Positions 44,501 through 54,501 are shown, numbered from the stretch's first letter. The stretch is DNA of 64,000 bases from an uncultured Prevotella sp. (GCA_937895845.1 CALBLK010000020.1:33058-97057), one strand, 5' to 3'. Translations and numbers: made by a program. The notes: generated by a model not told the origin, from the letters alone.

Positions 44501-46990
44501 TCACTTGGACCGCTTCACCCCGCGCACGGGGGCGGCCTCAAGCGGGTTGTCGGGCCAGTGGTGCTTGGGATAGCGGCGGCGCAGTTCCTTGCGCACCTCA
44601 AAGTAGGCGGACTGCCAGAAACTGCGGAGGTCCTGCGTGAGCTGCACCGGCTTGAAGCCCGGCGAGAGCAGTTCCATCAGCACCGGGCGGCGCCCGCCGT
44701 CGACGCAGGGCGTGCCGGTCAGGCCAAAGCACTCCTGCAAACGCACACTGACCACCGGCGCGCCGTCGGCCGGCCGGTAGTCCACGCGGATGCGGCTGCC
44801 GGTGGGCACGGTGACATGGGTGGGCGCCAGGCGGTCGACTGCTTGCTGCCGGGCATAGTCGAGCAGCGACCACAGGGCCTCGGCAAGGGGAACCTTGCGC
44901 AGCTCGGCCACCGTGGAGGCCTTGCCAAGGTAGGGGGGAAGCCATTCGGAGGCACGGCTGAGCACGGCACTGGCAGAGAGGTCGGGCAGCGCGAGCTCCG
45001 GGTGCCAGGCGGCTACCGCCGCCACGCGCCGCTGGAGACGCTCCACCTCGTCATTGAAGTCGAACATGGAGAGTCCCTCCTTGGCCGCAGCCTCGCAGAT
45101 GACCCGCTGGCGCAGCCCGGCCAAGTCGCCCGGGAGCGGCTGCGCCACCAGCACCAGCGTGCCCAGCCGCCGCTCGCGCTGCGCCACCACGCGCCCGGCC
45201 TTGGAGTCCCAGGCCACGTGGTCGTAGTCGGAAGCCATGGCCAGCGCGTCGTCCGGCGACAGCGGCGCGGCCAGGAAGATGCGGCTGCCCAGCGAGGCTA
45301 CGGCCAGCAGGTCGCGTGCCGAAAGGTCGTCGTGACCGTCAAGGGCCACGCGCGCACCGCCGGCCAGCTGGTAGGTGTTGTGGCCGCAGACCATGGCCAC
45401 ACGCTCGGGATAGGCCCGGGCGACAAGCCGTCCGGCGGCAAAGGTGCCGGGTGCGCTGTTGTCCTCGCGGCGGCAGCCGGCCATCCGGCGGTACTGGGCC
45501 GCCACATCGGCCACGCGCGCCCAGCGGCCCGGATGGCCACGCCGGCGCGCCTCGCGCAGAAGTTGCACCCTCATGCCGAGGTCGGTGCCGCTGCCGGCGG
45601 CCATGGGGTCGCGCTCCTCCAGGAGCGCGGCAAGGTCGGCGGCCAGCGCCTTTTCCTCATCAGTCCGGGCCAGCGCCATCATCTGGGCGATGCGCGGATG
45701 GCAGGGCAGCTGCTGCAGGCGGCGGCCATGGGCGGTGATGCGCCCCTGGCTGTCGGTGGCGCCAAGCGACAGGAGCAGGCGCTGCGCCTGTTGCAGGTGG
45801 GCGGGCGGAGGGGGCGTGAGCCACGGCAGACTGCTGATGTCGCCACCGCCCCAGGCAGCGATGTCAAGCACAGTGGCAGACAGGTCGGCCTCGACAATCT
45901 CGGGCACACGGCACTCCGCCATGCGCTGCGCGGTGGCCTTGCTCCACAGCCGGTAGCAAACGCCGTCGGCCACACGGCCCGCGCGGCCGCTGCGCTGCCG
46001 GGCCATGTCGGCCGACACGCGCACGGTGTCCAGACGGGTCAGTCCGCTGCGCGCGTCGAACACCGGCATGCGGCAGAAACCGGAGTCGACCACCACCCGC
46101 ACCCCCTCGATGGTGAGCGAGGTCTCGGCCACCGGAGTGGCCAGCACCACCTTGCGCCCGCCGGGCGGCGAGGGGGCGATGGCCTCGCGCTGGGCCTCGG
46201 GGGAGAGCTGTCCGTAGAGCGGGCAGACACGGGTGGTGCCAAGCGCGCCGCCTATCAGTGCGGCGCAGCGCTCGATGTCAGCCTGTCCGGGCAGAAAGGC
46301 CAGGATGTCGCCCTCGTGCTCGCGGTGGGCGCGGCACACGGCGCGGGCCACCACCTCGGCGCAGTCGCGCACGCCGGCCTCCTCGCCATAGCGGATGTCT
46401 ACGGGGAACATGCGTCCCCGGCTCTCCACCAGCGGCGCGCCAAGGGCCGCGCAGAGTGCGCGGGTGTCGATGGTGGCCGACATGATGACAAGTCTGAGGT
46501 CGGGCCGGATGACCCGCTGCACCTCGCGCGTGAGGGCAAGGGCGGTGTCGGAGGCCAGGCTGCGCTCGTGGAACTCGTCAAAGACAACGGCCGAAACGCC
46601 GTCGAGCGTGGCGTCGTCGACCAGCATGCGCGTCAGGATGCCCTCGGTCACCACCTCGATGCGGGTGCCGGCAGACACCCGGCTCTCGAATCTGACGCGG
46701 TAGCCCACGGTGCGCCCCACCGGCTCGCCCAGCAAGGCGGCCATGCGCGCGGCAATCTGGCGGGCTGCGATGCGCCGGGGCTCCAGCACAATGACACGGC
46801 CGCTGCCCATCCCGTCGAGGATGGACAGCGGCAGCAGGGTTGACTTGCCGGCACCGGGCGGTGCGGTGACAACCACACAGGCGTGCTCGCGAAGACGGCT
46901 GTTGAGCGACGCGGCTATCCGGGCGGCAGGGAGCGAGGCGGCCTCGCTCTCACCCAGCGCCTTCCATTTCATGTCCTTGTCTTCGGTCAT
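44501..46990 (-). CDS. hrpB: ATP-dependent helicase HrpB
   Basis: An 829-residue cytoplasmic DExH-box helicase of the HrpB family; its biological role in bacteria is poorly defined. Walker A PPGAGKST at residues 44-51, DEFH box at 138-141 and SAT motif near 175 are present, followed by the helicase C domain (QRSGRAGRVADG), the HA2 region and the HrpB-specific C-terminal domain. A start at MKWKALG, six codons later, is possible. It lies 42 bases after the MG2-type protein gene and is the last gene of a three-gene run from the transporter at 50784; the grouping does not suggest a shared pathway. Confidence 0.95.
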   Translation of the reverse strand: MTEDKDMKWKALGESEAASLPAARIAASLNSRLREHACVVVTAPPGAGKSTLLPLSILDGMGSGRVIVLEPRRIAARQIAARMAALLGEPVGRTVGYRVRFESRVSAGTRIEVVTEGILTRMLVDDATLDGVSAVVFDEFHERSLASDTALALTREVQRVIRPDLRLVIMSATIDTRALCAALGAPLVESRGRMFPVDIRYGEEAGVRDCAEVVARAVCRAHREHEGDILAFLPGQADIERCAALIGGALGTTRVCPLYGQLSPEAQREAIAPSPPGGRKVVLATPVAETSLTIEGVRVVVDSGFCRMPVFDARSGLTRLDTVRVSADMARQRSGRAGRVADGVCYRLWSKATAQRMAECRVPEIVEADLSATVLDIAAWGGGDISSLPWLTPPPPAHLQQAQRLLLSLGATDSQGRITAHGRRLQQLPCHPRIAQMMALARTDEEKALAADLAALLEERDPMAAGSGTDLGMRVQLLREARRRGHPGRWARVADVAAQYRRMAGCRREDNSAPGTFAAGRLVARAYPERVAMVCGHNTYQLAGGARVALDGHDDLSARDLLAVASLGSRIFLAAPLSPDDALAMASDYDHVAWDSKAGRVVAQRERRLGTLVLVAQPLPGDLAGLRQRVICEAAAKEGLSMFDFNDEVERLQRRVAAVAAWHPELALPDLSASAVLSRASEWLPPYLGKASTVAELRKVPLAEALWSLLDYARQQAVDRLAPTHVTVPTGSRIRVDYRPADGAPVVSVRLQECFGLTGTPCVDGGRRPVLMELLSPGFKPVQLTQDLRSFWQSAYFEVRKELRRRYPKHHWPDNPLEAAPVRGVKRSK

Positions 46991-47032
46991 AAGGGGTTGT
47001 TCAAAACGGTCGGGGGCAGCGGCTGTCAGGCC

Positions 47033-49786
47033 CTACCTGACAATGCGCCCGTCGGAGGTCAGTCCGGCCGCGCTCACCCTGATGCGTGTGGGGCGGCTGT
47101 TGTTATAGAATGTCACAGAGAGGCGGCCACTGCTGTCGGTCCGGGCGTTGGGGTTCCAGTAGAGCGTGCGGCGGTAGTCGGCCGGCGCGCCGGGCTGGCG
47201 GTTGCTGTAGTCGGGCTGGTAGAAGGTGGCGGGCACGGTGATGCCGTCGACATAGCCGTGGCGGTCGCGGAACGAGGGCTGCACGGCATCGTCGGCAAAC
47301 GGCACAAACTCGACGGTGACATCGGCGCGCAGGGAGCTGTGGTCTGCATAGGCGCCCTCGTCGCGCAAGTTGAAGTCGGTGAAAAAGCGAAGCTCGCTGA
47401 GCCGCTTGAGGTGGAAGGTTTCGTGGAGCGCGCGGAGGTTGCGGTTGTTCAGATAGCCGCGGGCCTCGTTGGTGTCGGGCACATAGCTGCGGTAGAAGAT
47501 GGTGCTGTCAACCCAGGCGTCGACATTGAAGCTCACGGGGAGGTTCATGTTGCCGAAGAGCACGCGCGCGGCCTGCACGGGGAACTGGCGCATGTCGAAA
47601 TAGCCATAGCTCAGGCCGTAGTCGGTGACGAGGTTGTAGAGGTCGTAGGCGTCGGCGGTGAACACGGGCTTGCTGAAGTTGATGCCGCGCCGCCCGCGGC
47701 GGTGCCCCTTCACGTCAATGTTGCTGAGCACGTGCATGTCGTTCTCCATGGACAGCCGGCTGAGCGTGTCGGGCACAGCGGGCACGGCAAAGTCGGGCGC
47801 GTGGTTCTGGTAGTAACTGTAGGGCTGGGGGAACACGGGGTAGAAGATGTCACGCTTCACGTAGTAGTCGGGCCACTGGGTCTCGTCGAGTTTCTTCGTG
47901 TCCTTGAGCGAGAGCATGTTCTTCTTGATGGAGTCGTTGGCCTTGTAGGCTTTCATGTTGAGGATGGCGGTGCCATAGAAAGGCGGAATCTCAAAGAGGA
48001 AGCGGCCTCCGCCATGGGTCTTTTGTGCCGAGCCGACAAACTTTCCGCCCACGGCCAGCTCGGCCTCGACCATCACCTCGCGCTTCATGGGGCGGTGGTT
48101 CACGCCCGCCATGTCGTTGGCCAGGGTGATGCGCGTAAGGGTGAGCCCGTTGGCCGAGGCGGCATTGGTGTCGGCCTCGGCCAGGGTGTCCATGCCGGAG
48201 TAGCCCATTCCGTACTGCCACTGCTCTATCTCGTCGGGCTCCACGGGGTTGATGTCAACCGTCTTGTACACTCTTCCCTCAAGGGTGAGGGTGGTCTCGG
48301 GCTTGTAGCGCAGGGTGTCGGCGGGCTGCGCCAGCGACTGCCAGTCATACTTGCGCCAGCCCTGCACCATCATCAGCAGGTCGAGGGCCTCGGCGCGCTG
48401 CCGCTCCGTGGCGTCGGCGGGCTTTTCGGGCCTGGCGAAATAATAGCCGGGGTCGGCCACGAAGCCTCTCAGCTCGCTGCCCAGCAGCAGGTCGGTCATC
48501 ATGTTGCCGGTGTCGTAGGTAGGCTCGTCGGTGCGGCTGTCGCGCACGGCCAGCGAGAAGAGCTCGGGTGCAGAGGCGCCCTTGAGCGTGAGGTTGAGGG
48601 TGACGGGGCTGTAGGGGGCGTAGACACGCCGGGTGTCAGCGTCGACTGTGAGGGGCGACTCGTCGTAGTCGTGGTTGTTGACAAAGAAGAGGCGGTCGGC
48701 CAGGGGAAGGCCGCCGGCCGTGAACAGGGTGACATCGTTGACCCCGGTGGGCAGGTTGGAGGGCAGCCGGACGGTGAGCGTGCCGCCGGGCTGGAGGCGT
48801 ACTGTCTGGAAGTGGCGCAGCGTGCCGCGGCACAGCACGGACAGTCCGTAGTCGGCGCCGGCGGGCAGTCCGCGGGCCGACAGGGTGAGCTGGCGGCCGT
48901 CAAGGCGCAGGGCCATGCCGGTGTCCTCGGCCTTGGGCAGCGCAAAGGTGTAGGTCTTGCCCTTCCAGCTGAACACGGCCTTGAGGCTGGCTGCCGCCGG
49001 GGTGACGGTGAACGTGCCGCGGCCCATGTAGGTGGGGGCGATGCTCACGGCCTTTCCGCCATCCTGGGTGACGGTGCCCCTGGCACTGGCGGCCTGCCCC
49101 TGCTCGTCGGTGAGTTCGAAAGCAACGCGGTTGGGCACGCCCTTGACGAGGTGTCCGCCCTCGGGAAAGAAGGTGGCGCGCAGCTCGGGCTTGGGTGCCT
49201 TGGGAGGGTTCTGCCGCGGGCGGCGGGCAATGCGCTTGCAGTCGTAGTCGCCGGGGGCGCCGGGCTTGGCGTAGACGGGGAACACGCGCGAGTAGAGGCC
49301 GTCCCACTGGCGGAAGAAGTCGGCCGCCATCTCGTTGTTATAGAACAGGTGGGCGTCGTCGCGGCGGTATTTCTTCTCGCGCACGTTGAAGTTGAGCATC
49401 CACCGGGTGTAGGCGCGCAGCTCGTAATAGCCCGAGAAGAGGGTGTCGGTGAGCGCGAACTGGCCGCTGCCATAGCCGTTGTCGCTCACCACAACGGTCT
49501 GCCGCTCGACCACAAGGCCGTCGGGCGAGAGCAGCTCGACATAGAGCAGGCGGCTCATGTCGGTGTACCTGAGGTCGTCGGCCCGCACCACATAGGCCTT
49601 GTACCAGAGAGTGTCGCCCAGGAAGTAGCAGGTGTTGTCGGTGTGGACAAAGACCTTTTCCTGCACGCGGCTGCGCGAGGCGTCAAGCAGGCGGCTGCGG
49701 AGGGTGTCGAGCGACTGCCCCGCCGAGGGCAGCGCAAGAAGGGCGAGCAGCAGGGCGAGGGCGAGATGTAGCGGATTACGTTGCAT
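47033..49786 (-). CDS. Exported MG2/alpha-2-macroglobulin-type surface protein
   Basis: A 917-residue exported protein (start MQRNPLHLAL, signal peptide ending PSAGQ; the frame is open 25 codons upstream). It begins with the pattern KVFVHTDNTCYFLGDTLWYKAYV followed by YVELLSPDG, typical of MG2 domains in macroglobulin-like proteins of Bacteroidetes, which often also carry a TonB-plug-like segment. Several beta modules follow; near residue 440 is a TDLLLGSELRGFV stretch and the C-terminus (about 860-917) is a beta module with TLYWNPNARTDSSGRL. Role unknown; members are predicted envelope proteins. It lies 38 bases after the transporter gene, likely co-transcribed. Confidence 0.78.
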   Translation of the reverse strand: MQRNPLHLALALLLALLALPSAGQSLDTLRSRLLDASRSRVQEKVFVHTDNTCYFLGDTLWYKAYVVRADDLRYTDMSRLLYVELLSPDGLVVERQTVVVSDNGYGSGQFALTDTLFSGYYELRAYTRWMLNFNVREKKYRRDDAHLFYNNEMAADFFRQWDGLYSRVFPVYAKPGAPGDYDCKRIARRPRQNPPKAPKPELRATFFPEGGHLVKGVPNRVAFELTDEQGQAASARGTVTQDGGKAVSIAPTYMGRGTFTVTPAAASLKAVFSWKGKTYTFALPKAEDTGMALRLDGRQLTLSARGLPAGADYGLSVLCRGTLRHFQTVRLQPGGTLTVRLPSNLPTGVNDVTLFTAGGLPLADRLFFVNNHDYDESPLTVDADTRRVYAPYSPVTLNLTLKGASAPELFSLAVRDSRTDEPTYDTGNMMTDLLLGSELRGFVADPGYYFARPEKPADATERQRAEALDLLMMVQGWRKYDWQSLAQPADTLRYKPETTLTLEGRVYKTVDINPVEPDEIEQWQYGMGYSGMDTLAEADTNAASANGLTLTRITLANDMAGVNHRPMKREVMVEAELAVGGKFVGSAQKTHGGGRFLFEIPPFYGTAILNMKAYKANDSIKKNMLSLKDTKKLDETQWPDYYVKRDIFYPVFPQPYSYYQNHAPDFAVPAVPDTLSRLSMENDMHVLSNIDVKGHRRGRRGINFSKPVFTADAYDLYNLVTDYGLSYGYFDMRQFPVQAARVLFGNMNLPVSFNVDAWVDSTIFYRSYVPDTNEARGYLNNRNLRALHETFHLKRLSELRFFTDFNLRDEGAYADHSSLRADVTVEFVPFADDAVQPSFRDRHGYVDGITVPATFYQPDYSNRQPGAPADYRRTLYWNPNARTDSSGRLSVTFYNNSRPTRIRVSAAGLTSDGRIVR

Positions 49787-49824
49787 GGCTATCTGTTTTA
49801 AGCGGGTTAGCGGGGGTCCGGGGG

Positions 49825-50784
49825 TCACCACCTCAGCCGGCCATACTTGTCCTTGCACCACAGCTGCCAGGCGTTAATCATGTTCTGCCACAGCACATAG
49901 GCGCCGGGGGCGACGGCGGCCAGGGGGTTGAGAAAGGTGAAGGTGAGCCAGATGCCCACCACGGTGTTCTTCTGCCCGAGGGCCTGGCCGGCGCTGATGC
50001 TGTCGCCATAGAACCGCCCCACCCACTTGCCAACGGCAAACTGGAACAGGGAGACGAACAGGGGAAGGACAAGGAGCAGGAGGAGCACGCCGCCCGACAC
50101 GGACGACCGGAGGATGTTGCGCATGGTGAGCCCGGTGATGATGGTCAGGTTGAAGCACCACATATAGAAGCCAAGGTTGTCCATGGCGCGGATGCGGTCG
50201 GTGAACCGGGGGACGACCTTACGGCTCACCAGGGCCAGCACGAGGGGCGCCACGAGCACGGAGGTGACGTTGCGCAGCACCATGAGCGAAGCGGAGAGGA
50301 AGGAGATGTCGGCGCTCTTCTCGACCATGGGGAAGAACAGGGGGATGATGACCGAGGTCACCACATTGGCGATAATGGTGTAGACGGTGAGCGAGGCGAT
50401 GCTCCCGCCCAGCCGCTCGGTGACCACGGGGGCGGCGGAGGCGGTGGGGCAGATCACGCAGATGAACACGCCCTCGAGCACGAGCTTGGTGTCGGCGCCG
50501 GTGGCCATGGAGATGAGCCACACCAGCAGGCCCGAGAGGGCCACCCGGATGGACTGCAGCCAGAAGTGCCAGGCGCGGGGGCGCATGTCGTGAATCTGTA
50601 TCTTGCAGAACGTGACATAAAGGAGGCCGAACAGGACAAAGGGAATCAGCTCCTCAAGCCAGGGCCCGACGGCGTCGCCGACCGGCTGGAGCAAAGGAAT
50701 GTAGGCAAACAGCAGGTAAATCACGGCGCCCAGCACTATCGAGCAGGGCAGCGACCATCTCTTGAGAAACGTAACGATTTGCAT
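49825..50784 (-). CDS. Bile acid:sodium symporter (BASS/SBF) family membrane transporter
   Basis: A 319-residue inner-membrane protein with about nine or ten hydrophobic segments spread along its length and no signal peptide. Sequence style (LEELIPFVLFGLLYVTFCKI, VICPTASAAPVVTERLGG, GQALGQKNTVVGIWL) fits the SBF fold shared by bile-acid, pantoate and arsenite (ACR3) transporters. The conserved substrate/sodium region NTVVGIWLT in the C-terminal half is present. Substrate cannot be decided. The -7 box is so close to the start codon that the mRNA may be nearly leaderless. Confidence 0.85.
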   Translation of the reverse strand: MQIVTFLKRWSLPCSIVLGAVIYLLFAYIPLLQPVGDAVGPWLEELIPFVLFGLLYVTFCKIQIHDMRPRAWHFWLQSIRVALSGLLVWLISMATGADTKLVLEGVFICVICPTASAAPVVTERLGGSIASLTVYTIIANVVTSVIIPLFFPMVEKSADISFLSASLMVLRNVTSVLVAPLVLALVSRKVVPRFTDRIRAMDNLGFYMWCFNLTIITGLTMRNILRSSVSGGVLLLLLVLPLFVSLFQFAVGKWVGRFYGDSISAGQALGQKNTVVGIWLTFTFLNPLAAVAPGAYVLWQNMINAWQLWCKDKYGRLRW

Positions 50785-50792
50785 AACAGGTG

Positions 50793-50800
50793 CAAAGGTA
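50793..50800 (-). promoter_or_regulatory. -7 promoter element of the transporter operon
   Basis: Minus-strand TACCTTTG, an exact consensus match, ends only eight bases before the ATG at 50784. With the usual 5-7 base distance to the transcription start, the leader would be about 0-3 bases. Confidence 0.55.
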
Positions 50801-50844
50801 ATTATAAATGAAGAATGGAGAATGAAGAATGATTTATTTTTTGT

Positions 50845-50852
50845 TACCTTTG
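50845..50852 (+). promoter_or_regulatory. -7 promoter element of the BtuB-like receptor gene
   Basis: TACCTTTG is an exact TAnnTTTG match, 29 bases before the start codon at 50882. A short direct repeat of GAATGAAGAATG lies between it and the divergent transporter promoter. Confidence 0.55.
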
Positions 50853-50881
50853 CAGCGCATTTACATTTATTATATCATTTC

Positions 50882-52951
50882 ATGAAGTACAACAATTCAA
50901 ACAGGCGCGAGGCCATGGTGTTCCGGCGTTTCGGAAACAAGGGATGGTCTCTGTTCTCCTGCCTGGGACGCGAGGTGCTCATCGGCACGCTCAGCGTGGC
51001 CACACTCCTGCACGCCAAGGCTGACGGCGCAGGCGTGAGGCCGCTGCCGGCCGACACCGCCGCCGCCAGGACTGACCGCGAGCTGACGCTCAGAGAGGTG
51101 AGCGTCACCGGGTCGAGAGCGCCGCTGGCACAGAGCCAGTCAGCGAGAATGGTTACTGTACTGGACCGCAGCGACATCCAGGCTGCGCCGGTGCAAAGTG
51201 TGAACGACTTGCTCAAGTATGTGGCCAGCGCCGACGTGCGGCAGCGAGGCCCCATCGGCGCACAGACCGACGTGAGCATCCGCGGCGGCAACTACGAACA
51301 GGTCGCCATCCTGCTGAACGGCATCAGCATCTGCGACCCGCAGACTGGCCACAACGCGTTCGACTTCCCCGTCGACCTGGGCGAAATCGAACGCATCGAA
51401 GTGCTGGAGGGGCCGGCAGGGCGCGTCTACGGCACTTCATCGCTCCTCGGAGCCATCAACATCGTCACCCTTACTCCGCAGAAAACCAGTGCCACGGCCC
51501 ATGCCGAGGGGGGCAGCTACGGCTACCTGTCGGCCGGAGCGCGCGCCAACGCGGCCGCGGGGGCGTGGAACAACCAGCTGTCGGCATCCTATACGCGCAG
51601 CGACGGCTACAGCCGCAACAAGGCCGGAAGGCTCAACGCCGACTACAAAGGGGGAAAGGCTTTCTACCAGGGCAACTACAACGATGCGGACATCATGGTG
51701 AAATGGCACGCGGGACTGAGCGTGAAGGACTTTGGCTCAAACACGTTCTACGGGGCGAAATGGGACGACCAGTTTGAGCACACGCTCAAGACCTACACGG
51801 CCATACAGGCGGAAAGCAAGGGGGGACGGTTCCACCTGAGGCCGGCCATCTACTGGAACCACCAGGAGGACCGCTTCGAACTGTTCCGCGGCAACGAGCA
51901 GGCCAGCCCCTTCAACTACCACCGCACGGACATCTTCGGGGTGAACCTGAACGGCTACTTCGACTGGGCGCTGGGACGGACGGCCATCGGGGCGGAGCTG
52001 CGCAACGAGGACCTGCTCAGCGGAAACCTCGGGGAACCGCTCGACAACCCGCACCATATCAAGGGCACCGACCGCGACTACGGGTACGGGCTGAACCGGA
52101 CGAACATCAGCCTGGTGCTCGAGCACAACATCATCCTGAGCCGGCTCACGCTGTCGGCCGGGCTTGTGGCGGTGAAAAACTCGTGGAACCACGCGAACAT
52201 GAGGGTCTACCCGGGGGTGGACGCGAGCTTCCGGCTGGGCCGGGGGTGGCGCGTGTACGGCTCGTGGAACACGTCGCTGCGCATGCCTTCGGTCACTGAG
52301 CTCTACTACTCGGTAGGGGGGCACAAGGCGGACAAATACCTGAAGCCCGAGGAGCTGTCGGCCATCGAGGGCGGACTGAAGTACAGCAGCGGGGCCATCA
52401 GTGCCTCGGCGAGCGCCTACTATAACCACGGGCGCAACATGATTGACTGGATCAGGCGCACGGACGAGGGGCCCGACGCGCCCTGGCAGTCAGTGAACTT
52501 CACCAAGATTAACGCCGTCGGCGCACAGGCGGCTCTCTCTGCCGACCTGCGGCGGCTCCTGCCGGGACAGCGGCTGCTGGAGCTGGCACGCGTGAGTTAC
52601 AACTATCTGGACCAGGACAAGGAAGACCGCCACAACATCGAGAGCAAGTACACGCTCGAGTACCTGCGCCACAAGGTGGTGGCCGGGGTGAAAATGAACA
52701 TCTGGAGCAACCTGCACCTTGCGCTGGACTACCGGTTCCAGGAGCGCACAGGCACCTACACAGACCCGCAGGGGGCAGCCAGGAGCTACCGGCCCTATGC
52801 CATCTTTGACGCACGGATTGACTGGCGCGCGCCCTCCTACGCGCTCTTCGCCGAGGTCAGCAACATCTTTGACAAGGTGTATGTCGACTATGGCAACGTG
52901 CCGCAGCCGGGCACCTGGCTGGTTGCCGGCGTGAAGGTAAACGTGTTTTAG
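50882..52951 (+). CDS. TonB-dependent receptor (BtuB-like)
   Basis: An outer-membrane TonB-dependent receptor of 689 residues from the start MKYNNSN; MVFRRF, 11 codons later, is an alternative. A hydrophobic export segment (REVLIGTLSVATLLHAKA) precedes a TonB-box-like ELTLREVSVTGSR. The plug contains VSIRGGNYEQVAILLNGI and VEVLEGPAGRVYG-type blocks as in BtuB and siderophore receptors; the barrel ends in a typical strand (LVAGVKVNVF). Substrate is not readable; cobalamin would fit the B12-dependent nrdJ in this genome, but that is only inference. It is convergent with dnaA, with a shared terminator. Confidence 0.9.
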   Translation: MKYNNSNRREAMVFRRFGNKGWSLFSCLGREVLIGTLSVATLLHAKADGAGVRPLPADTAAARTDRELTLREVSVTGSRAPLAQSQSARMVTVLDRSDIQAAPVQSVNDLLKYVASADVRQRGPIGAQTDVSIRGGNYEQVAILLNGISICDPQTGHNAFDFPVDLGEIERIEVLEGPAGRVYGTSSLLGAINIVTLTPQKTSATAHAEGGSYGYLSAGARANAAAGAWNNQLSASYTRSDGYSRNKAGRLNADYKGGKAFYQGNYNDADIMVKWHAGLSVKDFGSNTFYGAKWDDQFEHTLKTYTAIQAESKGGRFHLRPAIYWNHQEDRFELFRGNEQASPFNYHRTDIFGVNLNGYFDWALGRTAIGAELRNEDLLSGNLGEPLDNPHHIKGTDRDYGYGLNRTNISLVLEHNIILSRLTLSAGLVAVKNSWNHANMRVYPGVDASFRLGRGWRVYGSWNTSLRMPSVTELYYSVGGHKADKYLKPEELSAIEGGLKYSSGAISASASAYYNHGRNMIDWIRRTDEGPDAPWQSVNFTKINAVGAQAALSADLRRLLPGQRLLELARVSYNYLDQDKEDRHNIESKYTLEYLRHKVVAGVKMNIWSNLHLALDYRFQERTGTYTDPQGAARSYRPYAIFDARIDWRAPSYALFAEVSNIFDKVYVDYGNVPQPGTWLVAGVKVNVF

Positions 52952-52954
52952 ACA

Positions 52955-52992
52955 AAAGGCGGTGAATGAAGCGCATCTCATTCACCGCCTTT
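52955..52992. terminator. Bidirectional terminator between the BtuB-like receptor gene and dnaA
   Basis: AAAGGCGGTGAATGA (52955-52969) pairs perfectly with TCATTCACCGCCTTT (52978-52992) around an eight-base loop; A and T runs flank it on both sides, so it serves both converging genes. Confidence 0.8.
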
Positions 52993-53002
52993 CTCATGCC
53001 AT

Positions 53003-54412
53003 TCACTTCTTCAGCTTAAACGCATTCTCGATGCTCGCCAGCTCCTCGGCAAACAGCTTGTCAACCTTCAGCCGCCGCTCCACGGCGGAACAGCTGTGAA
53101 TCACGGTGCTGTGGTCGCGGTTGCCAATGAGCTGGCCGATGCGCGAAGCCGGCATCTTGGTGTACTTCTGGGCGAAAAACATGGACACCTGCCGCACCAC
53201 CACGTAGTCGCGCTTGCGGCTCCGCCCGAGCACATGCTGCTGGCTGACACCGAAATGGGTGCAAACCTTGTCGAGGATGTCATCGACCGTGAGCGGGCGG
53301 TTGTCTATCTTGACCGCGCGCTTGATGACCCGCTCGGCCAGGCGCATGTCTACATTGCAGTTGTAAACCACCGAATAGGCCAGCAGCGAGTTGACCACAC
53401 CCTCCAGGTCGCGCACACTTCCGTTGGCCGTCTCGGCGATGAAGCGGATCACGTCGGCCGGGATCTTCAGTCCGTCGCGGCGGCATTTCGAGTTGAGTAT
53501 GTCCACGCAAAGCGCCACGTTGGGCTTTTCCAGCTCGGCTATCAGGCCGCAGCTGAACCGCGTGAGCAGGCGGTCCTTCATGCTGTCCAGCTCGACCGGC
53601 GGGCGGTCGCTGGCCAGGATAATCTGCTTGCCGTTGCGGAACAGGTGGTTGAAAATGTGAAAAAAGGTGTCAAGGGTCTTCGTGGCCGTGGCCCACTCCT
53701 GGATGTCGTCGACGATAAGCACGTCGATGGTCTGGTAGAAGCTGATGAAGTCGTTGACGTGGTTTTGCCGCACGGCTTCGGTAAACTGCACCTGGAAGAG
53801 CCGCGCGCTCACATAGAGGACTCGGCTGCGCGGGTAAATCTCCTTGCAGCGCACGCCGATGGCGTTGACGAGGTGGGTCTTTCCGCAGCCTGACGGGCCA
53901 TAGATAAAGAAGGGGTTGAAGGTTGACTTGCCCGGGTGTTCGGCCACAGACAGGCCCACGGTGCGCGGCAGCTTGTTGCTGTCACCCTCGATATAGTTTT
54001 GGAAAGTCTTGCGGACGTCAAGCCGCGGGTTGAGGTCTTGCGCCGCCGGCGCTCCCGCGGCCGAGGGCGGGCGGGAGCCGCCCGGCGCGGCTTTCGGGTG
54101 CTCTATGGCCCCTGGCTGCTCGGCCTGCACATCCTGCGAGAGGTTGTGGGCCTTGTCTACAACCACGCGGTAGGTCAGGATGACGCCCTCGCCAAAGCAC
54201 TTGGCCAGCACCTTGCTCAGCAGCCCCACGTAGTATTGTTCCAAGTACTCGTAGACATACTGGCTTGGAACCTGCACCAGCAGTGTCCGCTTCGCAGCCG
54301 AAAACGACTCGAAGACGATGGGTGCAAACCACGTTTTAAACTGCTGCTCTGTGACATTCTGCCGGATGAGTGAAAGGCAGTTGTCCCAAAGCGCCTTATG
54401 ACTGTTGACCAT
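53003..54412 (-). CDS. dnaA: Chromosomal replication initiator DnaA
   Basis: A 469-residue DnaA. Domain I (about 1-85) is followed by a short Pro/Ala-rich domain II (about 95-130). The AAA+ domain III has Walker A GPSGCGKT at 172-179 and Walker B DVLIVDD at 230-236. Domain IV carries the DnaA-box-binding helix-turn-helix with the signature RDHSTVIHSC. It assembles on DnaA boxes at oriC to open the duplex. It stands alone here, not beside dnaN or recF. I did not find clustered DnaA boxes next to it, so the origin is not placed in this window. Confidence 0.97.
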   Translation of the reverse strand: MVNSHKALWDNCLSLIRQNVTEQQFKTWFAPIVFESFSAAKRTLLVQVPSQYVYEYLEQYYVGLLSKVLAKCFGEGVILTYRVVVDKAHNLSQDVQAEQPGAIEHPKAAPGGSRPPSAAGAPAAQDLNPRLDVRKTFQNYIEGDSNKLPRTVGLSVAEHPGKSTFNPFFIYGPSGCGKTHLVNAIGVRCKEIYPRSRVLYVSARLFQVQFTEAVRQNHVNDFISFYQTIDVLIVDDIQEWATATKTLDTFFHIFNHLFRNGKQIILASDRPPVELDSMKDRLLTRFSCGLIAELEKPNVALCVDILNSKCRRDGLKIPADVIRFIAETANGSVRDLEGVVNSLLAYSVVYNCNVDMRLAERVIKRAVKIDNRPLTVDDILDKVCTHFGVSQQHVLGRSRKRDYVVVRQVSMFFAQKYTKMPASRIGQLIGNRDHSTVIHSCSAVERRLKVDKLFAEELASIENAFKLKK

Positions 54413-54466
54413 TGGCGTTTACTAATTTTTGTTATGAACAAGGAAGACACTTGGTGCTTTCAACTG

Positions 54467-54498
54467 CAAAATTCGTTATTTTTTTCGAGATAAGCAAA
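54467..54498 (-). promoter_or_regulatory. dnaA promoter (-33 TTTG, 20-base spacer, -7 GAATTTTG)
   Basis: Minus-strand TTTG at 54495-54498 is followed after 20 bases by GAATTTTG at 54467-54474, seven of eight to TAnnTTTG. Start codon at 54412. Confidence 0.5.
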
Positions 54499-54501
54499 TT
54501 T

